From the NCBI RefSeq assembly GCF_017311575.1, contig NZ_JAFFQY010000055.1, positions 1 through 64,000 on the forward strand: a stretch of DNA of 64,000 nt, written 5' to 3'. Source of the DNA: Roseococcus thiosulfatophilus (lineage in GTDB: Bacteria; Pseudomonadota; Alphaproteobacteria; Acetobacterales; Acetobacteraceae). Shown in pieces: positions 1 to 10,300 of the stretch; the stretch's first letter is position 1; each line of letters starts with the position of its first letter. A program made the position numbers and the translations under genes. The notes under the pieces are model-generated. The model was not told the origin of the DNA and did no database searches. It worked only from the letters and a program-made list of their open reading frames with translations.

Positions 1-1534
1 CCAACTGGAAGGCGGTGGGCGAAAGCGGCGAGAAATCCTTGGTCAGGTTGTTGACAGTATTCCCGACGATCCGCGTGCGGGGCGCGCCAGACAGCACGAT
101 GGCGATGCTGGACACCTTGCCCGTGACGCTCACGAAGTCCCACTTATAGAAAAGGTTATTCAGTATCATCACGTCAAAGAAGTCGGTCAGCGTGATGATG
201 TCGCGGAAGCAATTCATGTGGCACCCGGCCACCACGAAGTAGGGATACTGTATGCCGCCCTCGGTGATGGCCACCACGCCCCGCGTGCACTGCACGAAGG
301 TGCAACCCTCCAGGCGGATACCCTCATGGTGCCCGGATGCCAGCACGGCATCTGCGCAGCTGTAGATCTGTACATTCGACAAGATGCTATCGGTCGGGGC
401 GCTGGTGGCGCCGCTTTCCACCAGGCGGATGCCATAGAGCATGGTGTTGTTGCCGCTCTCGCTCCAGGACGTCTGGCGACCGGCGATGAAGATGTTCTCC
501 AGGAGCGGGCGGTGGACATTGGTCAGCAGGATGCCGCGCCTCCAGCCATTCTGCTGCCAGGCGATGCCCAGCGCGTCGGCCAGGTTCCCGCGCACCTCCA
601 CGTCGCGCAGCGCGCAGCGATGCTGCACGCGGGCAAAGGTCGCATCATTTTCGCTGAACTGGATATGCAGGGCATTGCCCTGGTCCGTCTGGGACGTCAT
701 CAGCGACAGCCCCTCGATATGCACGGGCTGCGTGAAGTTATTATTGTTGATGTGCAGCGCCGTCTGGTCCGTGCCGAGGCCCTGCCACAACAGGATCGAG
801 ACGCCGACGCCGGCGCCGATCAGGGTGAGGGCCTTGTTGATGAGCACCACCGGCCCCGTGATGACATGCACGCCCGGCGGCACATACAGCACCCCGCCAT
901 GTTCCAGTGCGGCCTTGGCGCTCGGGAAGTCACGGATGCTCGGCATGGCGCCGAAGCGGTCCGCCAGCAATTGCGGCGTGGGCGTGCCGGTGGCCACCAC
1001 CTGGGCTAGGCTGGCATCGCCGGTCAGCGACGACCCGGCGCCAGGGATGGGCTGCACGGTCGGCCGCCCTTGGGCATCGAAGGCCAGCAGGCGGTTGGCG
1101 CGCTGGGCCGGCGGCGGCAGGGGGGACGCGGTGCCTTCGTTGAACGGCAGGCGCAACGCGCTGGCCTGGCCGGCTTCGAGCTGCTGCTGGCTGATGACGA
1201 TGCGGTTGAGCTCGTCATTCAGGCTGCGGGCCGGCAGGGCGCCGCCGTCGTCAAACTGCGTGCTGCGCGCCAGGGGCTGGATGCTGCGCACCACCAGCAG
1301 GTCTCCGGCCTGGGCGGGGGCGGTCAAGGTGGCGGCGCCGCCTTCCTGCGTCCCCACGCCGGACAGGGTGTAGTCCGCCGGATTGTTGAGGGTGACCAGC
1401 AGGCTGGCACGCTCACGCTGCACCTGAATGTCCGAGGCCTCGTAGAACGGGAACGGAACGGGCAGCACGGTTTCCCCGCCCGTCATCACATAGTCGCGGC
1501 GCCGCGTGCTGGCGGGAATGGTGGTGATGCTCAT
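1..1534 (-). CDS. Phage tailspike/tail fibre, T7 gp17-like N-terminus plus beta-helix (partial)
   Basis: This is a receptor-binding or depolymerase protein of the virion tail. About 511 residues are visible and the C-terminus runs off the window. Residues 1-110 resemble the T7 tail-fibre N-terminal domain that docks on the tail tube, with the motif GGETVLPVPFPFYEASDIQV near residue 19 and a following YTLSG beta-strand pattern. From about residue 195 the chain has the short repeated strands of a right-handed parallel beta-helix (pectate-lyase-like), the usual body of podovirus tailspikes. The ATG overlaps the stop of the upstream 811-residue gene as ATGA, and GGAGG lies 6 nt before it. An enzymatic depolymerase role is inference, since the catalytic region cannot be judged from the partial sequence. 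Confidence 0.85.
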   Translation of the reverse strand, partial: MSITTIPASTRRRDYVMTGGETVLPVPFPFYEASDIQVQRERASLLVTLNNPADYTLSGVGTQEGGAATLTAPAQAGDLLVVRSIQPLARSTQFDDGGALPARSLNDELNRIVISQQQLEAGQASALRLPFNEGTASPLPPPAQRANRLLAFDAQGRPTVQPIPGAGSSLTGDASLAQVVATGTPTPQLLADRFGAMPSIRDFPSAKAALEHGGVLYVPPGVHVITGPVVLINKALTLIGAGVGVSILLWQGLGTDQTALHINNNNFTQPVHIEGLSLMTSQTDQGNALHIQFSENDATFARVQHRCALRDVEVRGNLADALGIAWQQNGWRRGILLTNVHRPLLENIFIAGRQTSWSESGNNTMLYGIRLVESGATSAPTDSILSNVQIYSCADAVLASGHHEGIRLEGCTFVQCTRGVVAITEGGIQYPYFVVAGCHMNCFRDIITLTDFFDVMILNNLFYKWDFVSVTGKVSSIAIVLSGAPRTRIVGNTVNNLTKDFSPLSPTAFQL

Positions 1535-3966
1535 GGGGTGCCTCCAAGGATGGGCGCGGCGCTGGGGGCGCGGCCGGGGCTGCTCTCGCCCGGGCGCCAC
1601 CAGAATTCCTGGTTGAAGTCGCGGTAGGCCCGGCGCTCCATCTGCCGGAAGCGGCGGGCGGCGTCGGGGTCGAGCATTTCTTGCAGCTGATCCCAGACCA
1701 TGCGGTCCATGGCGGCGCGGGTGTACCAGAGGGAGGTGCCGGGCGCGTTCCGCCGCACGAAGCGCGCCAGGTCGCCGCCGAAGCTGCGCTCCTTCTGGTC
1801 ATCGCCCAGGGCCTGGATGTTCATGCCGCCGATGCGCGCCAGGTCATCCACCAGCCCGCCGATCGGCCCGCCCACCGCGTTCATGTAGAAGCTGCTGTCC
1901 GCGCGGCTGACGCTGGTGAACAGGAAGTCGCCCAGCAGGCCGCCGCCGCCGCCCTGGGCGAAGGCTGCCGCCCAGAACTTCCAGTCCGTCATGTCGCGCG
2001 GGTCGCGCCCCTGGCTGATGGCCTTCAGCTGCATGGCGGCCGCACCCATCAGCGTCATGCCCACCATGAAGCTGGCCAGGTAGCGGCCGAAATCGCCGCC
2101 CTGTCGCGCCGCGTCCATGCCGCGCGCCAGGTGCGTCGTCATGATGGCGATGGGAAAGCTCTTGTATTGCATGGCGGAGCGGATCAGCTCGCCCTCGATG
2201 GTGCCGCGGCGGGTGCCGCGCAGCGTCAGCGAACGCTCGGCCGCGCCGGGCTCGGGAATGGCAAAGCGGGCCTCGGCATTCACCGCCTCCAGGATCCTGG
2301 TGGCCGCCTCCACCGCGTCGGGCGCACCGCTGCGCGCCACCTGGTCGGGGCTGATGATGCTGACGCCGCGCTCGGTCAGCAGGCCATGGGCGCGCACCGT
2401 GTCCCACTGCGCGTCCGTTACGCCATAGCGGCGCAGCGCGGCCTGCAACGGCGCGTCGAGCTGGGCCAGCGGCCGCGTGGCCTGGTCCGCCAGGGTGCCC
2501 AGGAATTCCAGGCTGAAGGCGTTCTTGCCTGCCTGCGTGTGGGGCGACAGCAGGGAGACGCGCATGACCAGGTCAGCCACGCGCGTGCCGATGCCCACGC
2601 CCTGACTGTCCGCCAGGAAGCGCACCCCGCCGCTGGCGCGCGTCACCCATGCCTCGGCCACGATGGCGCCCCGCACGGCCAGGGCGCGGTCGGCGGCATT
2701 GGCCGGGTTCATCTGGGCCAGGTAGTTTCGCAGCACGCGCGCACCGCTCAAGCCGTTCCAGCTGGCCGCCTGGCGCATGCTGTTCAGGTCGCTGGTGCTG
2801 GACAGGAAGGCGCTGCCCAGCTGCGCGCTGGTCAGCACGGCGCGCACCTGGTCCATGAAGTTGGCCAGGGTTTCGCTCACGGGGCTGCTGGCGCGGCCGG
2901 AGACGTGATCCCAGGTGCGCGTGATGGCCGCCTCGGCGCCGCTGGCGTTGGGCGGGTCCGCGCGCTTGGCCACGTCGGTCAGGTACCGCATGGCCCAGTC
3001 CGGGTTCGGGCCCAGGATCTCCAGCATGGCGATGTCACGCGCCATGCCATCCACATGCCCGGTCAGCAGGTCGAAGATCCCGGCATCCCCCGCACCGAAG
3101 CGGCGGTTGGCGTCCAGCCACGCCTCGCTGCTCTGCCAGTCGAAGGCGCGGGCGGCGCTGCGGCTGTTGGCCAGGCTGGCCTGGCCGGTCTGCTGGCCCG
3201 GCACCAGGTCGGACAGGCCGTTGGTGCTGATGCGGTTCCAGGCCTGGCTGATGATTTCCTTGGCGCGGTCGCCGGCGACGGCCTCGCCCGTGTCCAGGTC
3301 CCGGATCACCACGCGGCCGGCGGCCAGCGCATCCTCCAGGTAGGTCACGAATTCGGCGCGGCCGGCGGAGCGCACCGCGTCACCATCCCACACCTGCGGC
3401 AGGCGCCAGGTCTGGAGCTGGGGCAGGTATCCGCCCGCCGCCTCGAAGCGGGTGCGCAGCCGCTCCACCGTGTCGGACCAGGCGCGGGTCAGGGCCTGCA
3501 TTTCGGGGGCGCGGCTCTCGCCATAGAGGCCACGCACGAATTCCTGAAGCCCGGCCTTGTCGCGCCAAAGGCCCAGGAATTTCGCCCGGTAGCGGTCGAG
3601 CACCTCCACCATGCCGGCATGCGCCAGGCCACGGATGGCGCGGGCGCGGCCCTCGACATTGGGGCCGAAGTCGCGGCCCCGCAGGTCGCGCGCCAGTAGG
3701 GCTTGCGTACCTGCGGCGGGGCCAGCAGGGTGGGCCTGCTGCCGGGCCAGGGCCTCGGCCGTGCGCTTGACACGGGCGGCGGTCTGGCGGGTGTGGCGCG
3801 CCGCCGCGTCCTGCATTTCCTCCGCCACCTTGGCGATGGCGTCCGTTTCGGACAGGCCCTTGCCGGTCAGCTCGTCAATGCGGGCGGAGGCCTCGCGCGC
3901 GCGGGTGGCGGACATGCGCCCGGCGGAGACGGCGGCCTGGAAGCACTGGTTGATGTTGCTGGCCAT
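1531..3966 (-). CDS. Large internal virion/ejection protein (811 aa)
   Basis: This is a probable ejection protein, placed where T7 encodes gp15 and gp16, between the other internal proteins and the tailspike. The N-terminal 100 residues are charged and helical, the middle is a long alpha-helical region, and residues about 625-700 are hydrophobic and glycine-rich (FMVGMTLMGAAAMQLKAIS, then a [12 protein letters not shown] stretch), suggesting membrane interaction during DNA ejection. No peptidoglycan-hydrolase motif is visible. The start overlaps the upstream stop as TGATG and the stop overlaps the tailspike start as ATGA, so it is translated as part of a tight late operon. The family is recognised from context and composition; its exact role in the ejection channel is inferred. 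Confidence 0.75.
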   Translation of the reverse strand: MASNINQCFQAAVSAGRMSATRAREASARIDELTGKGLSETDAIAKVAEEMQDAAARHTRQTAARVKRTAEALARQQAHPAGPAAGTQALLARDLRGRDFGPNVEGRARAIRGLAHAGMVEVLDRYRAKFLGLWRDKAGLQEFVRGLYGESRAPEMQALTRAWSDTVERLRTRFEAAGGYLPQLQTWRLPQVWDGDAVRSAGRAEFVTYLEDALAAGRVVIRDLDTGEAVAGDRAKEIISQAWNRISTNGLSDLVPGQQTGQASLANSRSAARAFDWQSSEAWLDANRRFGAGDAGIFDLLTGHVDGMARDIAMLEILGPNPDWAMRYLTDVAKRADPPNASGAEAAITRTWDHVSGRASSPVSETLANFMDQVRAVLTSAQLGSAFLSSTSDLNSMRQAASWNGLSGARVLRNYLAQMNPANAADRALAVRGAIVAEAWVTRASGGVRFLADSQGVGIGTRVADLVMRVSLLSPHTQAGKNAFSLEFLGTLADQATRPLAQLDAPLQAALRRYGVTDAQWDTVRAHGLLTERGVSIISPDQVARSGAPDAVEAATRILEAVNAEARFAIPEPGAAERSLTLRGTRRGTIEGELIRSAMQYKSFPIAIMTTHLARGMDAARQGGDFGRYLASFMVGMTLMGAAAMQLKAISQGRDPRDMTDWKFWAAAFAQGGGGGLLGDFLFTSVSRADSSFYMNAVGGPIGGLVDDLARIGGMNIQALGDDQKERSFGGDLARFVRRNAPGTSLWYTRAAMDRMVWDQLQEMLDPDAARRFRQMERRAYRDFNQEFWWRPGESSPGRAPSAAPILGGTP

Positions 3967-6900
3967 CAGGCGGCGCCCCCGAACATGCAGGCCAGGGCTT
4001 CGCTGGTTTCGCGCTGGAAGTCTTCGGCCTCGTCCAGCAGCTCGCGCGCGCCGCGCGTGGCGCCGTCGGGACCATCGGGCACGGGCACATCGCGCTCGGC
4101 CGCCACGCGGCGGGCCTCGGCCAGGGCGGCGGCGTCGGTCTTGTCGCCGCGCCGCGCGGCCAGCTCGGCCTCCACCAGGTTCAGGCGGCGGGCGGCCACC
4201 ACGGCCGCGTCATCCGGCGTGGGCTCGAAGCGGTGGACGGGGCCGGCCTCGGCCTCCTCTCCAGCTCGGGCGGCGGGCCCTTCGCCTGCTACGCGGTCGG
4301 CTTGGCTTCCCTCCGCGCCACCTCGGCCAGGTACTTCTGATGGGCGCGCGCCCTCGCCTGGCGTTCGATCTCCTCGAACTCGTCCCAATTCGGCAAGCGC
4401 GTCGATGCCTTCGACGAGGCGGGGGGGCTCTCCGTCCGGGACATCGGTTCGGTATCGGACATGCGTGTCCACCTCTCCCTTGAGGGCTTCATAGGTTCGG
4501 ATCGGCCGGTCGCCGACCTTGTTGACGATGTAATCCAGGGGAACATAGCGCCCGGTCTCGCGGAAGCGGGCAATCGCCCTGTTCGCTGCTGCCTCAATCG
4601 GCAGCTCAACCAGCACCAGATGAACGTTATAGCCAGCCCGCCTCATCTCCGCAATATCTGCGCGCAGCCCATCCGGGTCGCGGCCCACGAGCGGCAGTGC
4701 CAGGTTGTCGCCACGAAGCTTGGCCGCCATCATCATCTCGGCGGCCAGCTCGGCGCTTTCGGCATGCACCGCTTGCGCGCCCAGGCCGCCCTGGAACTCG
4801 GGCATCCTTGCCTTGATGTCGTCGCTGTCCACCACCAGCGCGCCCACACGGCGCGCCAGCGGCTCCAGCACGGTGGACTTGCCGGCCGCCGGCGGGCCGA
4901 TCACGAACCAGGCCTGGCGCTCTTGCCTGACCGAGACCCGCGCCCGCCGATCGGCTTCAACTTCCTGCAACCAGCGCAGCTGGTCCGGGCGGCGCGCGGG
5001 GTCCGCCGGATCCGTGGGAGGGTGCCGCAGCGGGTTCGTCGCCAAGGCATCGGCCGCCGCGACATCAGGCGGGAGGGGGTCGCCGATCCGCCACGCCATC
5101 CCGTCGGCGTCGCGGCGGGCCACGGCCGCCAAGCGGTCACCGGGCCGCACCGGAGGAAGGTCGAACAGCCCGCCACCAGGCTGCGTGTCCATGGCCGCGT
5201 CAATGTAGCCCTCCAGGCGCTGCGTCAGGCGGTTGCGGGGCAGGATGGGGCCCTGCATGTCCGGGTCGCGGTGGAAGCTGGCCAGCAGCGCGCGGGTGGT
5301 GTCGGTCGGCTCCACGCGCTCGATGTCGGCCTGGCTCAACAGGTCCCGCACGCTCTGGCGGGTGCGGCGCGCATCGTTCAGCAGGCGGGCGGCGGCCACC
5401 AGGTCGGCCGTCACGTCCATGGCGGGGTCAATCTCGCCGCGCGCGGCGGCCGCGCGCATCCGCGCCCAGGCGCCGGCCACGTCGCGCAGCGCCCCGGCCA
5501 GGGCGCGCATGCCGTCATTCTGCCCCCCCAGCAGCACGTCCAGCAGCGGCCCCAGCTCCTCCCCATAGGCGCGGCCCAGCAGCGCATCCCCCACGCGCTG
5601 CACGCCGGCGGGGTTCAGCCGGCCCTGGGCGTCCAGCAGCCCGGTGCGCTCGGCCGGGCCCAGCGCCTCCAGGAAGCGCCGCACGAAGGGCGCATTGGCC
5701 ACGCTGTCCACATCGCCCCCGCGCCAGAGGGGCAGCGCATCCTCCACCAGGCGCGCGTCGTCGCGGGCGCGCTGGGCCTGGCCGGCCTCGGCCGTGGCGC
5801 GGGCATTGGCCTCGCGCACGAAGGCGGCGCGCTCGGCCGGGGTCATGGCCGTGACGCGCTCGGCCACCACCACCGGGGCGCGCATGCCCTCCACGTCGTA
5901 GCCGCGCGCGGCCAGGGTGGCGCGGTAGGCGGCGGCCTGCTCGGCCAGGGCCGGGTCACCATAGACGCGCATCAGCGCGGCCACCCGGCCATTGCCGCTT
6001 TCCACCACCAAGTCGGGGCCGATGATGGGCGCGCCGCTGCCGGCCTCGGTGTTGGGCAGCAGGCGTTCCGGGATCAGCCGGGCCGCGATCTCGCGCACCT
6101 GGTCTTGCAAGGGCGCCTCGCCGCGCGGGCGGGGCTGGATGCCCTCGTCATGGGGATAGGCGGGGTTGCGGGCGCCGTCAGGTCCGTGGCTGGGCACCAG
6201 GCTGTCCAGCTCCACCACGCGCGCCTCCACCAGCACGCCGCGTCCGGTGGGGGTGAAGGCGAAGAAGCGCTGGCCGGGGCCCATGTCGGCCGTGGCCTCG
6301 GCCAGCCGCGCCTCGCGCTCGGTGGCCAGGCGGGACGGGGCGGGCGGGTCCATCGCCACGCGCGCCGGCTGGCCCTGGGCCACGTCCTGCACGGCGCGGT
6401 CCAGCGCGCGCAGATGCTCGGCCGCACCGGCCGGGCCGCCGGGGTTATAGCCCTGCTCCAGCAGCTGCGTGCGGGCGGCGGCGGCGGCGTCGGCGGCGGC
6501 TACGCCGGCCGGGGTGTCGGGCAGGCTGCGCCCGGCCAGCAGGCCCAGCACGCCGCGCAGCCCGCCGCCGATGAGGGCGCCGCCGGCGGCGGCCATGCCG
6601 ATCTGCTGCGCGGCCTCGCTTTCCAGGCCCAGGCTGCGGCGGTAGGGGTCCGCGCGCAGCTCCACCACCGCTTGCGTGCCGCCGGCGATGGCGCCCTCGA
6701 TGGCGGCGGTCCGCACCACCGCGCCCAGCAGGCTGGCGCCGATGCGCCAGGGCGCGCCCACGGGCAGGGTGGACACCTGCATGGGGTCCGTGAAGATGGC
6801 CGCCGCTTGGCCCAGGAAGGCGCCCAGGCCACCGCCCATGTCGTCGCCTGCCCGGTTGAGGCGGCGGGCCTCCAGCGCCGCCTGGCGGGCCCGCACATCC

Positions 6901-7316
6901 AGCATGGCGGCATTGGGGTAGAGTTCCGCCGCGTCGCCGTTTTCCTCCTGGAGGCGGCGGGCGGCGGCATCCCAGGCCGCCAGGCGCCGGTCGCGCTCCG
7001 CCTGGTCCTGGCGGCCCATGATGACGCCGGCCGGGCTGGGCAGCGTCTGGGTGAAGACGCGGCCCACATCGGCCACGAAGTTGCTGCCGGGGCCCACGTC
7101 ATAGGGGTTCTCGACGGCCACCCCGGCGCTGCGGAAGGCCTCGGCCGCCTGCTCGAACTGCGCGCGGAGGTTGCCTTCCTCGGAAAGCGAGCCGTCGATG
7201 GACTGCGTGGCGTCGAAGGCCGGGCCGAAGCGGTCGCTGATCGTGCGCGGGTTGGTGGGCAGCGGGTTCAGCGCGGCCTGGGGCGTCCGGGGCCGAAGGG
7301 TGAAAAGGTCGCTCAT
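3966..7316 (-). CDS. Virion polyvalent protein with DdrB/ParB-like and Zeta-toxin kinase domains (1116 aa)
   Basis: This is a multidomain internal virion protein. Residues about 140-250 include glycine/alanine-rich hydrophobic segments. Residues about 365-480 match a DdrB-type ParB-like domain, with VELDSLVPSH and VESGNGRVAALMRVYG. Residues about 795-960 match a Zeta-toxin kinase: Walker A GPPAAGKS at 807-814, the VDSDDIKARMP acidic motif, an HAES helix, and RFRETGRYVPLDYI near the end. Zeta toxins phosphorylate UDP-N-acetylglucosamine or similar substrates. No epsilon-type antitoxin gene adjoins it. Its place among the T7 gp14-16 equivalents, with TGATG/ATGA overlaps to both neighbours, argues that it is packaged and injected. 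Domain calls rest on motifs; injection, kinase activity and target are inference. Confidence 0.8.
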   Translation of the reverse strand: MSDLFTLRPRTPQAALNPLPTNPRTISDRFGPAFDATQSIDGSLSEEGNLRAQFEQAAEAFRSAGVAVENPYDVGPGSNFVADVGRVFTQTLPSPAGVIMGRQDQAERDRRLAAWDAAARRLQEENGDAAELYPNAAMLDVRARQAALEARRLNRAGDDMGGGLGAFLGQAAAIFTDPMQVSTLPVGAPWRIGASLLGAVVRTAAIEGAIAGGTQAVVELRADPYRRSLGLESEAAQQIGMAAAGGALIGGGLRGVLGLLAGRSLPDTPAGVAAADAAAAARTQLLEQGYNPGGPAGAAEHLRALDRAVQDVAQGQPARVAMDPPAPSRLATEREARLAEATADMGPGQRFFAFTPTGRGVLVEARVVELDSLVPSHGPDGARNPAYPHDEGIQPRPRGEAPLQDQVREIAARLIPERLLPNTEAGSGAPIIGPDLVVESGNGRVAALMRVYGDPALAEQAAAYRATLAARGYDVEGMRAPVVVAERVTAMTPAERAAFVREANARATAEAGQAQRARDDARLVEDALPLWRGGDVDSVANAPFVRRFLEALGPAERTGLLDAQGRLNPAGVQRVGDALLGRAYGEELGPLLDVLLGGQNDGMRALAGALRDVAGAWARMRAAAARGEIDPAMDVTADLVAAARLLNDARRTRQSVRDLLSQADIERVEPTDTTRALLASFHRDPDMQGPILPRNRLTQRLEGYIDAAMDTQPGGGLFDLPPVRPGDRLAAVARRDADGMAWRIGDPLPPDVAAADALATNPLRHPPTDPADPARRPDQLRWLQEVEADRRARVSVRQERQAWFVIGPPAAGKSTVLEPLARRVGALVVDSDDIKARMPEFQGGLGAQAVHAESAELAAEMMMAAKLRGDNLALPLVGRDPDGLRADIAEMRRAGYNVHLVLVELPIEAAANRAIARFRETGRYVPLDYIVNKVGDRPIRTYEALKGEVDTHVRYRTDVPDGEPPRLVEGIDALAELGRVRGDRTPGEGARPSEVPGRGGAEGSQADRVAGEGPAARAGEEAEAGPVHRFEPTPDDAAVVAARRLNLVEAELAARRGDKTDAAALAEARRVAAERDVPVPDGPDGATRGARELLDEAEDFQRETSEALACMFGGAA

Positions 7317-10300
7317 GGCTCGGCCATTGGCGCCGACGGCATCATGCGGCCGGAGGGGCGGCGGGTCGCGGGCGCGGCCGGGCCTGCCGTCTCGGCCGGC
7401 GCCGCGCCGTTCAGGTCCAGCACGAAGGGCCGCCGGCTGCCCGCGGGGGCCTCGCGGTCCAGCACCTCGCGGCCGTGCCAGCCCAGGACGTAGCGGCCAG
7501 GGCCCACGGCCTCCAACGTGAAGCCGCCGCGCGCGATCATGCCGGGCGTGATGGGCGTGCCATCGGCCGCCATGGCGCCGGCCAGCCGCTCCGCCGGCAG
7601 GCTGGCCATCACGTCGCGGAACCGCTCGGGCGCCATGCCAGGGGGCAGCAGCACGGTCTGACCGGAGTAGCGCGCCACGGGCACCAGGCGCTCCAGCGCC
7701 TCGTTGAAGCGGCCGGGGTCGAAGCGGCCGGACCCCAGCGCGCCGGCATCGGAGATCCCGGCGGCATAGATGGCGCGGGCGGCGGAAAGGGCCTGGCTGC
7801 GCACGTCAGGCGCGCGCGCCAGGGCCGCGCCCAGATGCGCGTCCAGCCGCGCCTCCATCTGCGCTGCCGTCTGGCCGGGCATGGGGTTGTCGCGCAGCAC
7901 ATGCACCCCACGCAGGATGCGCCGGCTGGTGTCGTCGCCGCGCCCGGCGAGGCCGATGGCCACCGCCACCGCCTCCCGCCGCTCGCCCTGAAGGCCCCCC
8001 TCCATGCGCAGCCCGCCCACCAGCCGCGCGGCCTCCTGCGCGCCCACGCCCTGCACCAGCAGGCGCAGCGCGCCCTCGGCCGCGTCGGGGTCGGCCGCGT
8101 CCAGGATGCGATCGAACAGGGCCTGCACCATCGGCTTGGGCAGGGCGCGGCGCTGCGCCTCGGGCACGCCGATCTGCGCCTGCTCGTCCAGCAGGCGGTT
8201 GGCCAGGGCGGTCAGGGCGGCGGGGTTGGTCAGGGCCTCGCGCGCCAGGGCCTGGGCGTCCTGGCTGCCCGCCAGGGCATAGGCGGCCGCATCCTCGCGC
8301 ACCGCGCGGTCCCGTGCCTCGAAGGCCTCGGACAGCACGCGCAGCCGGCGGGCGTTCTCGGAGGCCTCGGCGCCCCGCACCGGCAGGTTGGCCCGCGCCG
8401 CCTCCCGCTCCTCGGGCGGCAGGCGCTCGGCCTCCTGGCGCAGCCGCGCCAGCTCGGCGGTCAGCGCTAGGTTGCGGTTGATCTCATCGCGCCGCTCAGG
8501 CGTCAGCCCGGCCGCGCGGGCCTCGGCCTCGGTCAGCGCGCCGGCGCGGCCGGTGGCGGCGGCTTCGGCTTCCAGGTCGCGCACGCGCTCGACGGCGGCC
8601 GCGCCCTCCACCTGCACGCCGCGCGCGGCCAGGCTGTTCAGCAGCTGCACGGCGGCGGCCGGGTCCGCGGCGAAGGCGGGCGTGCCGGGGGCGAACTGCG
8701 CGGCCAGGCGGGCCAGCTCGGCCGGGTCCGTCGTGTCGCGTGCGGTGCGGGTCGCGGCATAGCGTTCCACCGCCGCCTGCTCCCGCGCGGCCAGCTCGGC
8801 CGGGTCTTGCCCCGCGCGCTCGATCAGGTCCGGCGGCAGGATGTGCAGCGGCCGGCCCTGGGCTGCGATGGCGTTCATGTTCTCGGTCACCAGGCGGCCC
8901 AGCTCGGTGCGGGCGGCGCCGCGCACCTCGTTGGTGGCCTGCAACTCGCTGGCGTGCAGCGCGCGCAGCCGGCCGGCGATGCCGCGCGCCTCCTCGCTGG
9001 TCAGCACCTGGCCGCCCTCGATGGCGGCGGGCAGCAGGGTGGCCAGGTAGTTCCGCGTCTCGGCGGGCAGCAGCCCGCCCGCGCGCTCGGCCTGCTCCAC
9101 GCGGCCGGGGCCGGCATTGTAGGCGGCCAATGCCTTGGCCATGTCGCCGCCGAAGTGGTCGCGCAGCCGGGCCAGATAGGCCGCGCCCCAGGGGATGGCC
9201 TGGGCCGGGTCATTCAACGCGGCCTCGGGCAGCGGCGGCATGCCGAAGCCCGGGTCCCGCGCGGTAGCGGGCATGATCTGCGCCGGACCACGGGCGCCGG
9301 CGGGGCTGGTGGCGCCGGCGCGGCCACCACTTTCCAGGCCGATCAGCGCGGCCAGCAAACCGGGCTCCAGTCCATTGGCTTGGGCGGCCTGCTGGATGAT
9401 GGGCGCCCAGGCAGAGGGCAGGCGCGCGGCCAGCTGCTGGGGCGTGGCCAGCACGCGGCCGGCGGCGGCATTGCGCTGCGTCCAGGTGCCGCCGGGCATG
9501 GTGGCTCCCTGCTCGAAGCGGTCAATCCATTCGGTGCCGCCGCCGGCGGCGCGCCAGGCGCCCACCACCAGCGCCTCGCGCCCCGCCTGGCGCAGCCGCT
9601 CGGACCGCTCGGCCAGCTGCGCCACGGACAGGGCGCCGGCCCGCGTCGGGTCCGGGCCATAGGCTCGGCCGTTCAGCGTGAAGCCCTCGCGCGGGCCCAG
9701 CGCGGCCAGCTCCGCCAGGGCCTGGGCCTCCTGGTCGGCCAGGGCGCGGGCGGCGTTGGGGTCCACCAGGGCGCGCTGGCCGCTCTGCTGAATGCCGGCC
9801 AGGCGGCCGGGCAGCGCCTCCATCCAGGTGGCCACGGCCTGGTCGCGCACCGCGCGCTCCTGCCGCTCGCGGATGTCGCCCAGCTGGGACAGGGCCAGGG
9901 TGTCGAAGCCCGTGGCGAAGCGCACGCCGATGCGGGTGGGCAGCGCCGCGCGGGTGGTGTCGCGCCAGGCCTCGGCCGCGCGCATGAAGGCCTCGGGGTC
10001 CTGCCGATGCTCCAGCGCCAGGCGGGACAGCTCGGTGCGGGCCTGCACCTCCAGCGTGCGGCTCGCGCTGTCCACCGCCGCGCGGTTGAAGGCGCTGCGG
10101 TAGATGATGCCGCCGCCCTCCATCAGCGTTCCGGGGTTCTCGGCGCCCGCCCGCGTGCCAGCCTCCCATGCGGCCTCCTCGGCCGTGAAGTCCGCCTGGC
10201 GGTTCAGGTCGCGGCCGATGCTCTCGATGGTGGCGCGCAGCCCGCCGATGGCCTGGGCAGCGTTGGGCATGGCCCCCGTGTCCACGCGGGGCGCGATGGC

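Noticed and set aside
3966-7316. Classical epsilon-zeta toxin-antitoxin operon
   Set aside because: The Zeta-like domain is embedded in a virion-sized protein and no small antitoxin gene is adjacent, so a stand-alone toxin-antitoxin module is not supported.
4461-7493. Very long open frame on the plus strand opposite the ParB-Zeta gene
   Set aside because: It is the mirror of a GC-rich gene. Its product is His/Ala/Gly-rich with no domains, whereas the minus-strand gene has clear motifs.
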